From: Hyparrhenia diplandra
Taxonomy: Eukaryota; Streptophyta; Magnoliopsida; Poales; Poaceae
DNA length: 64,000 bases
Assembly: GCA_015847255.1 (NCBI GenBank)
Contig: JADLZK010010461.1
Coordinates: 55,105 to 119,104 of the forward strand
Reading direction: 5' to 3'
This document shows, in pieces, positions 1 through 10,086 of the stretch (its first letter is position 1; each line of letters begins with the position of its first letter). A program made the position numbers and the translations under genes. The notes under the pieces were generated by a model, which searched no databases, was not told where the DNA came from, and was given only the letters and a program-made list of their open reading frames with translations.

Positions 1-462
1 CATCCCCAAATATATATCCCCAAGTTAAAAGAATATATTCAACAAATATATATCCCCAAATAAGTTTAATACAAAAAATATATTCAACAATTTATTTAAT
101 AATACTAATTATGTATTATAAATAATAATATTCTTCTATATATATTTGGAAGTTAAAAGAAGTTGACTATATTCTTTGGAGTGGTGGTCGGATCTGTCTA
201 TTTGGAACTTGGGTTATTTGACCCCTTTAATCACTCAAGCAATTTGTGGGACAAATCACATAGATGAAAGACAAATAAAATTTGAGTAATTTGACCTCTT
301 CGGTCACATGAGTAATAAAAAGGACAAATCACACAAAAAGAAAATCAAGTAGAATTCAAGTAAAAGAAGAGACCAAATCACACGAATTATAGATTCCCAA
401 AAATTCCGTTCATCCAAACGTGAACCAAAACAACATTACATAGTGGCAACATTTGAGATTAA
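1..462. other. AT-rich intergenic DNA, no gene seen
   Basis: This is AT-rich sequence with short repeats of ATATATATCCCCAA near the left edge. No ORF, splice pattern or RNA gene is apparent. It ends at the TAA target duplication of the next element. Confidence 0.6.
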
Positions 463-1483
463 GGGTCTGTTTGGGGTGGCTCCAACTATGGGTGGAGCAG
501 CTCCACTCTAAAACTCGGTGGAGCCGGCTCTAAGTAGAGTTGGAGCAGCTAATTTGAGGTGTTTGGGTACGGCTCGAGAAATAGTATAAGACACTTTTGT
601 ATTGGAAACCCTACAATTTTAACAAATCAGACAAGCCTAGATCTAAAAATATGTTGTCTCTAGTAAACTTATAACTGGCACCCCGAGAGTGAAATAAAAT
701 TGTATTTTCACCCTCCTCCTTCAATCTCACGGGCGTTGGTCGCCGCCGGTGCCACATCTCGTGGCAGGTGGCGTCGTTGGTTGCTGTCCTCGCGGGCGGG
801 TCGGGGGTCACGGCGGCCGGGGTGGGGGGTCGCGTGTGGGCGGCGGCGGGCGTCCTCATGGCGGCCGGGCGGACAAGGTCGGGTCGCAGGGCGGCCCTCG
901 CGACGGACAGGCCGGAGTCGAGGCGGCCGGCGTCCTTGAGGGAAGGAGATGAGGAGCTCGCGGCGGCCGGCATCCCTCGCGGGCGGCAGGCAAGCATCCT
1001 CGAGCGGGCGGCATCCTAGCGCGAGGGCGGGGCCGGGGTCATGGTGGCGGCGGCGCGCCCGTGGCCGGGCGGGATTGGGGTCGCGGCGGGCGGTGTCCTC
1101 GCGGCCTGGGCAGCGTCGTGGTCGCCGTGGCCGGTGTCCTCGCGGGAAGGGGAAGGGGAGCTTCGCGGCGGCGTTGGTGAGATGGGGCCTTGGGCGGCAT
1201 CGAGATGCTCGCGGTTAGGTGGGGGAGGCGGGGTTGGGGAAGCGAAGAGAACGAACCGTTATGTTTCACTTATCGATGGCATTGGTGGGTAATTACCCAT
1301 CAACTCCATGTCTAGTTTCATATTGTCTATTTCTAGAGTAGGCGAGGAGGTGCTCCAAAACTCCGGCCTCATTTGTACTACTGACTCGAGTTTAGGCTGC
1401 TCCATGGAGTTCAGGTTGGGGTGTTTGGATAGCTCCACGACTACGGCTTGGAGTTCGGCTGCGGAGCCACCCCAAACACGCCC
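463..1483. mobile_element. Non-autonomous PIF/Harbinger-type DNA transposon with GC-rich interior
   Basis: The ends are inverted repeats of about 21 bp: GGGTCTGTTTGGGGTGGCTC at 463, and its near-complement GAGCCACCCCAAACACGCCC ending at 1483. Both are flanked by TAA (460-462 and 1484-1486), the 3-bp target site typical of PIF/Harbinger and Tourist elements. At 1021 bp the element is too short for a transposase and none is seen. The interior (about 730-1240) is very rich in GC and CGG/GGC triplets, giving open frames on both strands that look like composition artefacts. The GC-rich core could be captured gene sequence, but I recognise no domain. Confidence 0.8.
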
Positions 1484-2062
1484 TAAAAAAAAATGTTATA
1501 ATGAAAAATAAAAGAAAAAAATTAAAAAACAAAAGAAAAAAATTTCTATTTGTTGCAACAAAAATAGAAAAAAGTAAGTGCATTTGATTAAAAAAAAATA
1601 CAAAATGCATAAATCCAAAATAAAAATAAAAAAACCAAAAATTTCTATGCATTGCAAATACAAAAACTTTCTTATGTCATTTCATAAACCAAACATACCA
1701 AAAAAAAAAAAAATATGGAATGCAAAATACAAAACCCTTTTTCATTTAGTACTAGTTAAATAGTTAATACCTAGGAATTCCACCTGATTAACCACTGTAA
1801 GTATAGTGAAACTTGAGTGTATAAAATTAATCCATAGTAACATGATAGGAAATTGATTAAATGCATTATCAGGTGGGGCCATTCTTTTATTAACATGATA
1901 CTTTCTAGGGATTTGAAACAAAAAATGTTCTAAGGCATTTGATGAACTAAACATAACAAAGTAATATAGATAAACAAAAGGCAAAACAACATAAATTTCT
2001 ATAGACTATAAAAGCCAAAAAACTTTCCGAGGGCAATGCATAAACCAAATAAATCAAAGTAA
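1484..2062. other. A-rich intergenic DNA
   Basis: Long A runs (about 1484-1720) are followed by unremarkable AT-rich sequence. No coding signal is supported. Confidence 0.5.
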
Positions 2063-2423
2063 GGGCCTGTTTGGAACACAGGAATGCAAAACAGAGGAAA
2101 GGAAAAAAACGTAGGAATATGGTAGAGCGAAAAGTGAAAAACTATAGGATTTCAAAGCGCAGGAATAAATACTCTGAGTTGTTTGGAATGCAGGAAGAAA
2201 AACTACAGGAACATGAGCAAGCATAGCCAGAGAAGAGGAGCAAAGATTCTTTCCCTTGAGTTGGAGTGGATGTTTTATTTCCTTTGTTTTGCACTAGTAT
2301 GAATTCCTTTCCTTTGGAAAGGAATTAAGCATTCCTTTGTTCCAAACACCAAAAAGTGAATCCTTTCCTTTGGAATTTATTCCTCTAAAATTCCTTTGGA
2401 AATCCTTTGATCCAAACAAGCCC
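2063..2423. mobile_element. Tourist-like MITE, 361 bp
   Basis: The left end is GGGCCTGTTTGGA at 2063 and the right end is TCCAAACAAGCCC ending at 2423, an inverted pair with one mismatch. TAA lies on both sides (2060-2062 and 2424-2426). Size, TIR and target site fit a Tourist-type (PIF/Harbinger-derived) MITE. It has no coding capacity. Confidence 0.8.
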
Positions 2424-2640
2424 TAAATAAACAAAATACAAAAGTAGAAATTTTCAATGGATTGCAAAACAAAAAACGTTATGAGAGCATTACATCAAAT
2501 GAACAAATCAAAATAAATATACTCAATTCAAACTATCACACATACATGTTCCTAATAAAACTTTTTACTTATATCACATACTTCAATAATAGCTACCGAT
2601 TACACAATATTAAACATTGTAAGTATAGATGAACTCTAGT

Positions 2641-2890
2641 GTATTTTTTTTGTGACTAGAGAATATAGCCCGTTTTGCATTAAGCATAGTGAATTACAAG
2701 TCGGATGAGAACCCTCATAGCGCAGGTCACAAACCACCAAGATAGTAGCATGTAAACAGGAATAGACATGGCAAAACATCCGCCAAAGAACCACAACGGC
2801 AAAGCATCCGCCAAAAAACCAGTGACAAAGGATCGGATAGGTCTAGAGCTGAAAAGACAAACCAAAGCAAATGGAAATGAGGTGCAATGG
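2641..2890 (-). mobile_element. Possible LINE 3' end (minus strand)
   Basis: A T run at about 2645 is followed by sequence that, read on the minus strand, is a retrotransposon-like 3' tail ending in A's. Similar minus-strand tails recur in this window at about 8320, 11727, 15496 and 38170. The upstream limit is a guess and no reverse transcriptase is visible here. Confidence 0.3.
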
Positions 2891-3191
2891 GCCTAGAGAG
2901 GTACTCTTCGAAGGTGGGTAGGCCAGTTCTTCAGCAACGCCTTCGGGGGAAGGGAGAACGCATGAGAGGACTATGGACGCAATTTAAAAAATCAAATCAT
3001 AATAAATTGACGAGAGATGATGCAATTCGATGGTCAAGATGTTTGGCAAATAGCACCAACTTAGTTAAAGTTTGAACTTTCAAAAATAGCTAAATTTGTG
3101 TCCTCCCATGACTATATTGTTTGGCAACGTTTTTTTTTTCGGACAACTAGTGCTAGTTTATACTGTGAGGTTTTTCTTTTTTTTTTTATTA

Positions 3192-4307
3192 CTAGTAAAC
3201 ATGCCCGTGCGATGCAACGGGATTCCGGCCATGTGGCCAGGCAAAATATCGTACGGACTCGCTCATGATCAGTTTTTTTGCCTGTTGCATGTCTCGCGAG
3301 CTCCACTTGGCTCAGCGTCGCCTGCGCCCTAGCTGCTATCTGTATGCCATCGCCCCTCCTAAGCGTTGTTGTACGCCAGCCATTCAATGATGATGAGCAC
3401 AGCGCTTGCACGCCAAGGGCCAAGAAATCCCTGGTCTCCTCCCTCCGGCGGCGGCAACATCCTTGAGGCCAGGCATGGCGCACAGCCCGAGCACGTCGTA
3501 CAACATGCTCTCGGTTGCTGACATGAGCTGGCTCATTAGCGTTCTGCTGGGCTGATGCGCAAAACAGCAGACCTCGACCACCGTCCGACGACTGACTATC
3601 GGCCGGCTCCAAGGCCCCCGCAATCACATTGCTGGACCCGGACGACAAGGCACCCATCTACGCGGCCTTCTGCAGCAGCGCGGTCGTGGATATGTCAGCG
3701 GCCGGTGCTGCGGGCTTGACGTGGTGCTGCCCGCTGAACACGGACGACACGTTGTCCATGTCCAGCTTTCCCAACGCAGCGGCGACGCTTGTTAGCTCAC
3801 TGGTGTTCGACGACGGGGAGCTAGCTTACTGCCGTTCCCGCACGGCCAGCCCAGCTACATGCGTTGCGGGCGAGGCCGACGCGAAGAGATCCGCGTACAG
3901 CTGCGGGGTCACCGCAGACGGGATATGGCCAGTTGCACCAATGTGGCCGATGGCAGATGCAGCAGGAGACGTGGCGGGTAATGCTCGCCGGCCGGCGTCC
4001 ATGATGTTGTAGAAGCTATTTGTAGATCTCTTGTTTTTTTCTCTAATTATAGACTTGCAGGAAACGTACAACAATATATATATATATATAACCGGACAAA
4101 AATACAACATGCAGAGTAGGTAGAAAGATCTCGATTCAATTTGTATGTGTTGTATTCTTGTATTCGTAGTCTTCTTCCGTTTCCATGTGACGTGGATTCG
4201 TAGTCTTCTTCCGTTTCCACGTGCTGCGTTTTTTCTTTTTCTCTGCAGAAAAGGAGGTGAAAAAAGAGGTGGGACTGAAATTTTCTCTCTTTATTAGTAG
4301 GTATAGA
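3192..4307 (-). mobile_element. Helitron carrying a captured gene fragment
   Basis: On the minus strand the element starts with TC (TCTATACCTACTAATAAAG, from 4307) after a host A, and ends with CTAG (3192-3195) followed by a host T. This is the Helitron rule of A/TC...CTAG/T insertion. Close to the 3' end the sequence CCCGTTGCATCGCACGGG can form a short hairpin, as Helitrons require. The 5' 45 bases or so match the start of another element at about 35966 nearly base for base. No Rep/helicase ORF is present, so it is non-autonomous (1116 bp). Its cargo is a piece of an IDD zinc-finger gene, listed separately. Confidence 0.8.
3370..4002 (-). pseudogene. Captured C-terminal fragment of an INDETERMINATE-DOMAIN (IDD/BIRD) C2H2 zinc-finger gene
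   Basis: One minus-strand frame reads through most of the Helitron interior. It contains, in order, TTALLQKAA (about 3661-3690), then MGALSSGSSN starting at 3657, then EETRDFLALGVQAL from 3440, and ends near SSSLNGW. The patterns ALLQKAAQMGA and TRDFLG are the two conserved C-terminal motifs of plant IDD transcription factors, and their order here is right. The Q of KAAQMGA is replaced by a stop (TAG, 3658-3660), and a second in-frame stop (TAA) sits at 3826-3828. The N-terminal zinc fingers are missing, so only the last-exon region was captured. It cannot make a DNA-binding IDD protein. It may be transcribed as part of the Helitron. I assigned the family by motif from memory, without a search. 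Confidence 0.7.
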
Positions 4308-6115
4308 TATAGATTTTTTCTAGCCTAGATCTGATTGTGATTGAAGTAGACCTAGTATAACCGGTAGTACTATATACTCCGACGAGGTCATGCACGTAAA
4401 GCACGTTTGCATGTGTTCAGCAATACCCGGCGGCCACGACGGGTATGATGCAGACCAAAATTTGTGTGACATATATTACTCACAAAGGATAGATTCCTTT
4501 TCTTCTTCCCCTTCACACGAACCCTGCCACAGTGCCACGAGCCGCCAGCCTCCAAAACATCGCCGTCCCTCGATCGCCTTCCACCGTGGCCGTGCGATGC
4601 GTCTCTCCGGCAGGCTGGTATCCGCTAGCGCCATCTTCATCTTTCTTCTTTAATTTCTGCCCTGCGCCGATCTCTAATCTGAATCTTTATTCCCCCTTAT
4701 CCCCGACTCGGCCCCCAGCGTCGCTCCCACCTTGGCGACACGGGAGGCTCCACAAACCTAAGCGCCGCCGCAACTTTCCCTCCCTACTCCTCTAGCCGCG
4801 CCGCCGCTGAGCTGGCCACCGGCATGGCCACCCGGCCGGCCGGGATGGCGGCGGCGGGCCCCTTTCCCTTCCTCAGGTGGCGGCGCGGCGGCGGCGGCTC
4901 CTCCCCCACGCGAGCTGCGTGGAGCTTGGCGAGGAAGGGCCGCCGCGGCGTTAGCGGCGCGGCCGGCGCCGTGCCGATCTTTGGGGGGCGGCCGCGGGGC
5001 TCTTCTCCCTCGCGTGTCCCCCTCTCCTCTGGTCACGGCAAATGGGCGGCGGGGGCCGGGCTCGCCCGCCTGGCGCTTCGGCTGTCCGGATCCGGTGCCG
5101 AGGTGGCTGGATTCGGACCCGTGGCGGCCGGATCTACCGGGTCCGGGCGGCGGCGTGTGCTAGGCGGCTTGGCCGGGCGGCGACGGTCCGTGTCTTTGGA
5201 GCTAGGGGTGGCGCCCCCTTCTTTGCCGCCCCTCCCTCGACGGCCAAGCTGCTGCTGTGTTCGCCATGGCTAGCGACGTCGCCCATGGCTGCGTTGGAGG
5301 TCGGGATCGAGAGTCGGCGGGGACCGCCGCTCGGATCCACGTCCGGTCCGTGGTTTTGGCTGGGGCGGAGCCCAATTGGGTGGGGCATGTGCCTCCCGTT
5401 TGCTAGCGGCGGAGGTCGTCGGCAGCAACGGTGACATGTGTCAAGGCCGGCGGCGACGGTCGGAATGCGGCCTCGACGAGCGGCGGTGGACGCCGCCGAC
5501 GTGGAGTTTGGCTGGTCCTCGGCGCCTCGTCTGGTCGGTAGGGGTGCCTGACGCAGCTTCGGCTGCTTGTGTGGCCGGCGCGTCGGTGCCCCTCTGGCAA
5601 GGCTTTCGGCGTGGTGGCTGGCGGCGACGGCGGTGGTGGCTTGCTGAGGTTCGGCACTGTGCTGATGTCTGAGCTGGGGGTACCTTGGGCGAAAGCCTAG
5701 CGACGGCGACGCCTGTGGGCGCCGTTTTCCCTCCTGAGGGCGTCGTGGTCTCCCAGCTTCTTCCACGGGTGAGAACCCGGTCCTCCTTGGACGGGCGACG
5801 GCGGCGCAAGACGTCGTAACCTTCTTGAAGGCGTCGCTGTGGATTTCGACTCAGTCGGGTGATCTCGGGGCGGGACGCTGTGTCGGAAGTCGGAGCTGCT
5901 CTCGCGTTAGGCTTGAGCCGGGCAACGATGACTGCCATGGCCCCTGCTTTGGGTTTCGGATCTCTTTTCTTCGTTGGGTCGTCGTTTACTTTGTTGTGTT
6001 GCGTGGGTAGGCTTCGCTTCCGTGGTGATTCTCGCCACGTTGGCTGCCTTGTACATTTATTTGCTCTCACCTTATCAATCGAAGCCGGTAACACGGATCT
6101 TTCGAAAAAAAAAAT
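4308..6115 (+). mobile_element. GC-rich, possibly retroelement-derived stretch ending in a poly(A) tract
   Basis: From about 4480 the sequence becomes very GC-rich. Many overlapping frames are open on both strands and none shows a recognisable domain. Towards 6100 it turns T-rich and then reads CGGATCTTTCG followed by an A run (about 6106-6115), which resembles the 3' end of a plant LINE or SINE-like retroelement. The 5' limit is not visible and I found no target duplication. Part of it could instead be the 5' region of the F-box gene that starts at 6138. Confidence 0.35.
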
Positions 6116-6137
6116 TCCCAGATTGACTAGAACACAG

Positions 6138-7298
6138 ATGGATCCATCCAAGAAGAGTGCTTGCGCCGCCGCCGACCTTACAGATGATATCATCGTCGAG
6201 ATCCTGTCGCGGCTGCCGGTCAAATCGATCTGCCGCTTCAAGTGCATTTCCTGGCACTGGTACGGCCTAATCACCCACCCCGAGCACCGCAAGAAGATGC
6301 CCCAGACGCTAACCGGCTTCTTCTACCCTGGATACATGCTCGACCGCGAGGAGGACAAGATAGTAAAATTTTCAGAGTTCGTGGACATCACGGGACGCCA
6401 AGAGCTGCCACTTTCGGACCCCTCGTTGCCCTTCTTGACCGGCTACAGGCAGATTATTCCAAAGATCTGCTGCAACGGCCTTCTCTTGTGCCTCTGTGGG
6501 AAGGCCTCCCCGCGTGACGAATCTGATTATGTTGTGTGCAATCCTGCAACAGAGAAATGGTTCGTCCTGCCGGAGTCCGAGTATGATAGCGGTGCTTGCG
6601 CATACCGATTTGGCTTTGACCCGGCTGTCTCATCCCACTTCCATGTCTTTCAGATTCTAGAATATGATGAGAATTACAGATTCATTGCTGGTGTGAATAT
6701 CTACTCATCAGAGACAGGTGCCTGGAGCCACAAGAGAAATGGTTGGGGCAGTGAGCTTCGGGTAGTTGATCCAAGAGGGGTTTTTTTAAAGGAATGTTGC
6801 ATTTGATAACCAATTGTTTCAAGATACTTGCAGTGGACACACAAGGGAAGATATGGAGGACCATTCCTTTGCTGGAAACAATGCGTTCTAAAAAATTGGG
6901 GTACAACCCTTCTTTCCAGTAATCTTACTTTTATTGGTCAATCACGTGGGCAACTGTATTACATCAATATGAGGGAAAGGGATCTCTCTATGTTTTCAGT
7001 CTGGGTTCTTCAGGACTATGGCAGTGATGAATGGATACTGAAGTACAACATTAGTACTTCACAGGTTTTTGGGGAGAAGGGTCTCTGGTTTGAACAGGAC
7101 TATGCTTTGATCGCTATCCATCCAGAATGCAATTTGATTTACTTTGTTTGGAAGTACGAAAACATACTAATGTCATATGACATGGAGCGTGGGAAAGTTT
7201 GTGTTGTATGCAATTCCATGCAGCCTTTGTATGACCGATTCCTTCCTTATCTTCCATATGTTCCATTTCTGTCAGGCTCAGCAAGGCTAGAAGCATAA
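6138..7298 (+). pseudogene. F-box protein gene with two compensating frameshifts
   Basis: The start ATG at 6138 opens MDPSKKSACAAADLTDDIIV, and an F-box follows at about residues 14-55 (DLTDDIIVEILSRLPVKSIC, then RFKCISWHWYGLITHPEHR). F-box proteins of this kind recruit substrates to SCF ubiquitin ligases. The rest resembles an F-box-associated C-terminal region (NGLLLCLCG, VCNPATEKW, GVNIYSSETGAW). The frame breaks at a run of seven T's (6781-6787): a missing T would explain the shift, because the next frame continues sensibly as GMLHLITNCFKILAVDTQGK. Near 6910-6920 the frame returns to the first, giving SNLTFIGQSRGQLYYIN through to the stop at 7298. Without both shifts the product ends at 6806 (about 222 residues). 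It could be a recent pseudogene or carry two sequence errors. An ATG further upstream in the same frame (5859) reads only through the GC-rich element and is rejected as the start. Confidence 0.75.
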
Positions 7299-8319
7299 TT
7301 TTAGCAGTGTGAAGATCTGCAATTGTGGCCGTGAAATCATATGGATGTCTCTGTTGTTACAAACTTTAATAGCTGCAGCTTGGTCTACCTTTACCTGTCT
7401 TTTTACCCCTTGTTATTGTGTTAATGCTTTAGTGCAATATTTGTTATCTTTTTTTTATTTGTAAGAAATGGTTTGTTATGTAGTTTTCCTCTTTAAACAT
7501 TATAAACCTGGATATCTTAGCCCCTCGACTCTCCAAGTCATTTAAATTACCTCTCTACCCTAGTTAAAAGTGGTTCTTAAGTTAGTGCCATCTTTTTTTT
7601 GGTTAGAAACCTTTGGTAAATGTATGATAAATATAATCTACTAAAAATGTGTTTAAGGTAATAAAAAAAAAAAATCCAATCATATCTTAGCAATAGAATT
7701 GGACATGAAAAACTTAAAACAAAATGCTTAGAGCTTGTAAAAAATATCTTTGGAAGGTACAAAAATTATACTTAGTAATAGAAAATGGGGAAAGATCTAC
7801 AAAATCCCCACCCAAAAAAAAAAAAAACCAATTACTATCTAAATAGATTATGAAAAATTTACACAACAAAAACACACAATGCAACCAACAGGCAACATGA
7901 ATGAACAGCATGAATACATTCAACATTGTACGTTGTATTAATGATTGTTTGATCTCACAGTTTTTTTTATGTGAAGTTCTTAAACTCATTTAAGGATCAA
8001 CTTAAATGTTTCAAGAAGTTTGTAGGTATTTTTTTATACTTATTTAGTGCACAATCTAGTTTTTGAAAGTTTCTAGAGATATTTTCATGACATTTAAATA
8101 TTTATTTGGTTTCTCATCTCGTAATCCATATCTATATTATTAGAATTTTTTTAGAAGCCGCAATATGTCATGGTTTAAAATCTTATCAATTGTTTATCAA
8201 TTTTTTTAACTAAAAAGCATGAAAACACACCGACAACACTTTTAACCTAGGATTAGACATGAAGTTAATTTGATAAGTTTTTTTAAAAAAGGTTAAAGAG
8301 ATAAATTATTTGATTTCAG
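7299..8319. other. F-box gene 3' flank and AT-rich intergenic DNA
   Basis: The first few hundred bases are T-rich and probably the 3' untranslated region. After about 7570 the sequence is AT-rich with several A runs. I see no further gene. Confidence 0.5.
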
Positions 8320-9540
8320 TTTTTTTTTTGACGAAAAGCATGCATATATTATATTAAAGCAGCATTTTTACAATTAGGCCCTTAACAAAGGAACCTATTA
8401 CATCAAGGTCCATATAGGACCCAGTTCGAGAATCACCACGGGAGAACAGACGTCGGCGGGCGCGGCCGGCAGAGGCGTCATAGACGACGCATGGTGCCGT
8501 TGGTGCGGAAGGGCCTCGAAGCGCAGGGCTTGTAAAGGCTGAGGGCGGCGTCATTGAGTTGTTTCGCCGATGAACCGAAGATATTGTTGAAGAAATCACG
8601 GTGGGTAAGAGATCGCCATTCCCGAGCCGGTGAGTGGCTCACTGGTGGACCCGATGACGAAGGAACTGACGAGATCTTGATGTACATTTTTTTGCTGTGC
8701 TGCTTGATGGATCATAAAGACAAAAATTAAAAAGAACACGAAAACAAGATAAGGACCATGGGGAGCCGCAGCTGAGCGGATGAGGACGCCGCAGCATGCA
8801 CCCACGCGTCTGTCCACGCTGGGCCGTCGCCTGAAGGGTTCAGGAATAGAAACGCTACATGCATGGACCACACGTATGTGCAGGCCCCACGACTTGTGGA
8901 GCCCACCATGTGGGAGACTGCATGCACGAAAAAATCTTCCCGAGCACAGCAACGAACTGGATCTGGGCGGTGCTCCATCGCCGGCATGATTGGCAGATTC
9001 GACGGCGGCCACTGCATGCGTGGACAGCGGCTGGAAGGGCGACGCTGCAGAAGTGAGCTTCAGGGGCTCCGCGCGGACGAGCTGCGGAATATCATCCACC
9101 ACACCGCGACCGCTCCTATGGCATGGATGCAAAGGCGCACGGCCTCGGCTGGTCGGAACAGACGTCCACTCGCGGACGGCGCCGTCGTCCACACCTCGTC
9201 GGATTTCGTCGTTGCAGCAGTCGGGGAGAAGCGAGGCAGGAGCCGACGCTGCCGCCCGTCTCCATATGAGGTCGATGAGACCCCCGGCAGAGGTAAAGCG
9301 CGCCCCATTCCATGGACAGGCGTCTGATACGCCAGACGGCGCACGCCCTCCATCACTGCCAGTCTCCATGACCGGCACCACCTTGGGCTGCTTCACTTCG
9401 CACTGGAGCATACCCGCAACCAACAGGTTCAGCGGGACCCCGGTTGTTCCGACGAATCCTTGAGCCACGGATTCCATGGATGCATAAACAAAGATTGAAA
9501 AGAGGAGAAGTAACCTCCTCTTGCTGGCCATGTCAGGCCC
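8320..9540 (-). mobile_element. Poly(A)-tailed minus-strand unit, probably retroposed
   Basis: A T run at 8320-8329 is followed by sequence that, on the minus strand, ends as a retroelement or processed-transcript tail (TGCATGCTTTTCGTC then A's). The body is GC-rich and holds one long minus-strand ORF (next entry). No RT, RNase H or integrase motif is seen. It may be a retroposed transcript or a short retroelement. The right limit is set only by the ORF start. Confidence 0.35.
8596..9531 (-). CDS. Unrecognised 311-residue ORF with N-terminal hydrophobic leader
   Basis: The minus-strand ORF begins MASKRRLLLLFSIFVYASME, a basic start followed by a hydrophobic stretch that would pass for a signal peptide, cleaved perhaps after SVAQ. 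The remainder is rich in R, S, P and A, has no repeats or domain I recognise, and contains a second hydrophobic run near the C terminus (YLVFVFFLIFVFMI). It lies inside a unit with a poly(A)-like end, and several other frames are open in the same GC-rich stretch. The ORF may therefore be fortuitous, with only the leader being a genuine first-exon remnant. Confidence 0.25.
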   Translation of the reverse strand: MASKRRLLLLFSIFVYASMESVAQGFVGTTGVPLNLLVAGMLQCEVKQPKVVPVMETGSDGGRAPSGVSDACPWNGARFTSAGGLIDLIWRRAAASAPASLLPDCCNDEIRRGVDDGAVREWTSVPTSRGRAPLHPCHRSGRGVVDDIPQLVRAEPLKLTSAASPFQPLSTHAVAAVESANHAGDGAPPRSSSLLCSGRFFRACSLPHGGLHKSWGLHIRVVHACSVSIPEPFRRRPSVDRRVGACCGVLIRSAAAPHGPYLVFVFFLIFVFMIHQAAQQKNVHQDLVSSFVIGSTSEPLTGSGMAISYPP

Positions 9541-10086
9541 TTATTTAGCTAGAGAATTTTACAAGATAGAGGAAGAAGAGGGGAAGGAGGAAGAGGGGAA
9601 AGGAGTCAATCCCCTGCCTCAACTCCGCGAGGCGAGCTCGCCGGAGAAGGAGGCGGAGGGGGGTGCGGCGGTGGGTGGAGAGGAGGAGGTCAGGAGAGGA
9701 GAGGGAACGGCATATCGCCACAAGCCACGTTGGGCACTAGCACACGGCAACTCATTTCAGAGTTGAACGAGAAAAATATAAACTCTTTTGATGGTCCAGA
9801 CTCCAGAGAGATAAAAATAACGTTTTTTTTTTTGAGGCAGGGGATAAAAATAACTTTATTTAACACTAAATAGCTTGGCAGATGTTTGGGCCCACGTAGG
9901 GCAATGGCTCATTTACACGCGTTTTTGGAATTGACGGGAATTGGAAGGGCCTCGCTCTTTCCCTCCAATTCAGACGTACTGCGCGGCTCAGATTGATGAC
10001 GTTCCATTTCCGATCTCGATCTCAATTCAGACTATCGATAAAAGCTGAAAGGGAGAGAGGCAGCCCCGGCGGCGAGTTAGACGAAG
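9541..10086. promoter_or_regulatory. Upstream region of F-box copy 1
   Basis: A purine-rich stretch (9570-9720) is followed by AT-rich DNA with a T run at about 9825. The last 80 bases or so before the ATG at 10087 (CGATAAAAGCTGAAAGGGAG and on) resemble the DNA just before F-box copy 2 (about 17360-17417), so this is probably the shared 5' untranslated region. No convincing TATA box was assigned. Confidence 0.35.

Noticed and set aside
700..1292. Several overlapping ORFs of 67-128 codons in the GC-rich interior of the Harbinger element
   Set aside because: They occur in all frames on both strands, have no domain, and follow from GC-rich composition with few stop codons.
5859..6137. Upstream in-frame extension of the first F-box ORF
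   Set aside because: It translates retroelement-like DNA and an A run. The F-box protein starts naturally at MDPSKK (6138).
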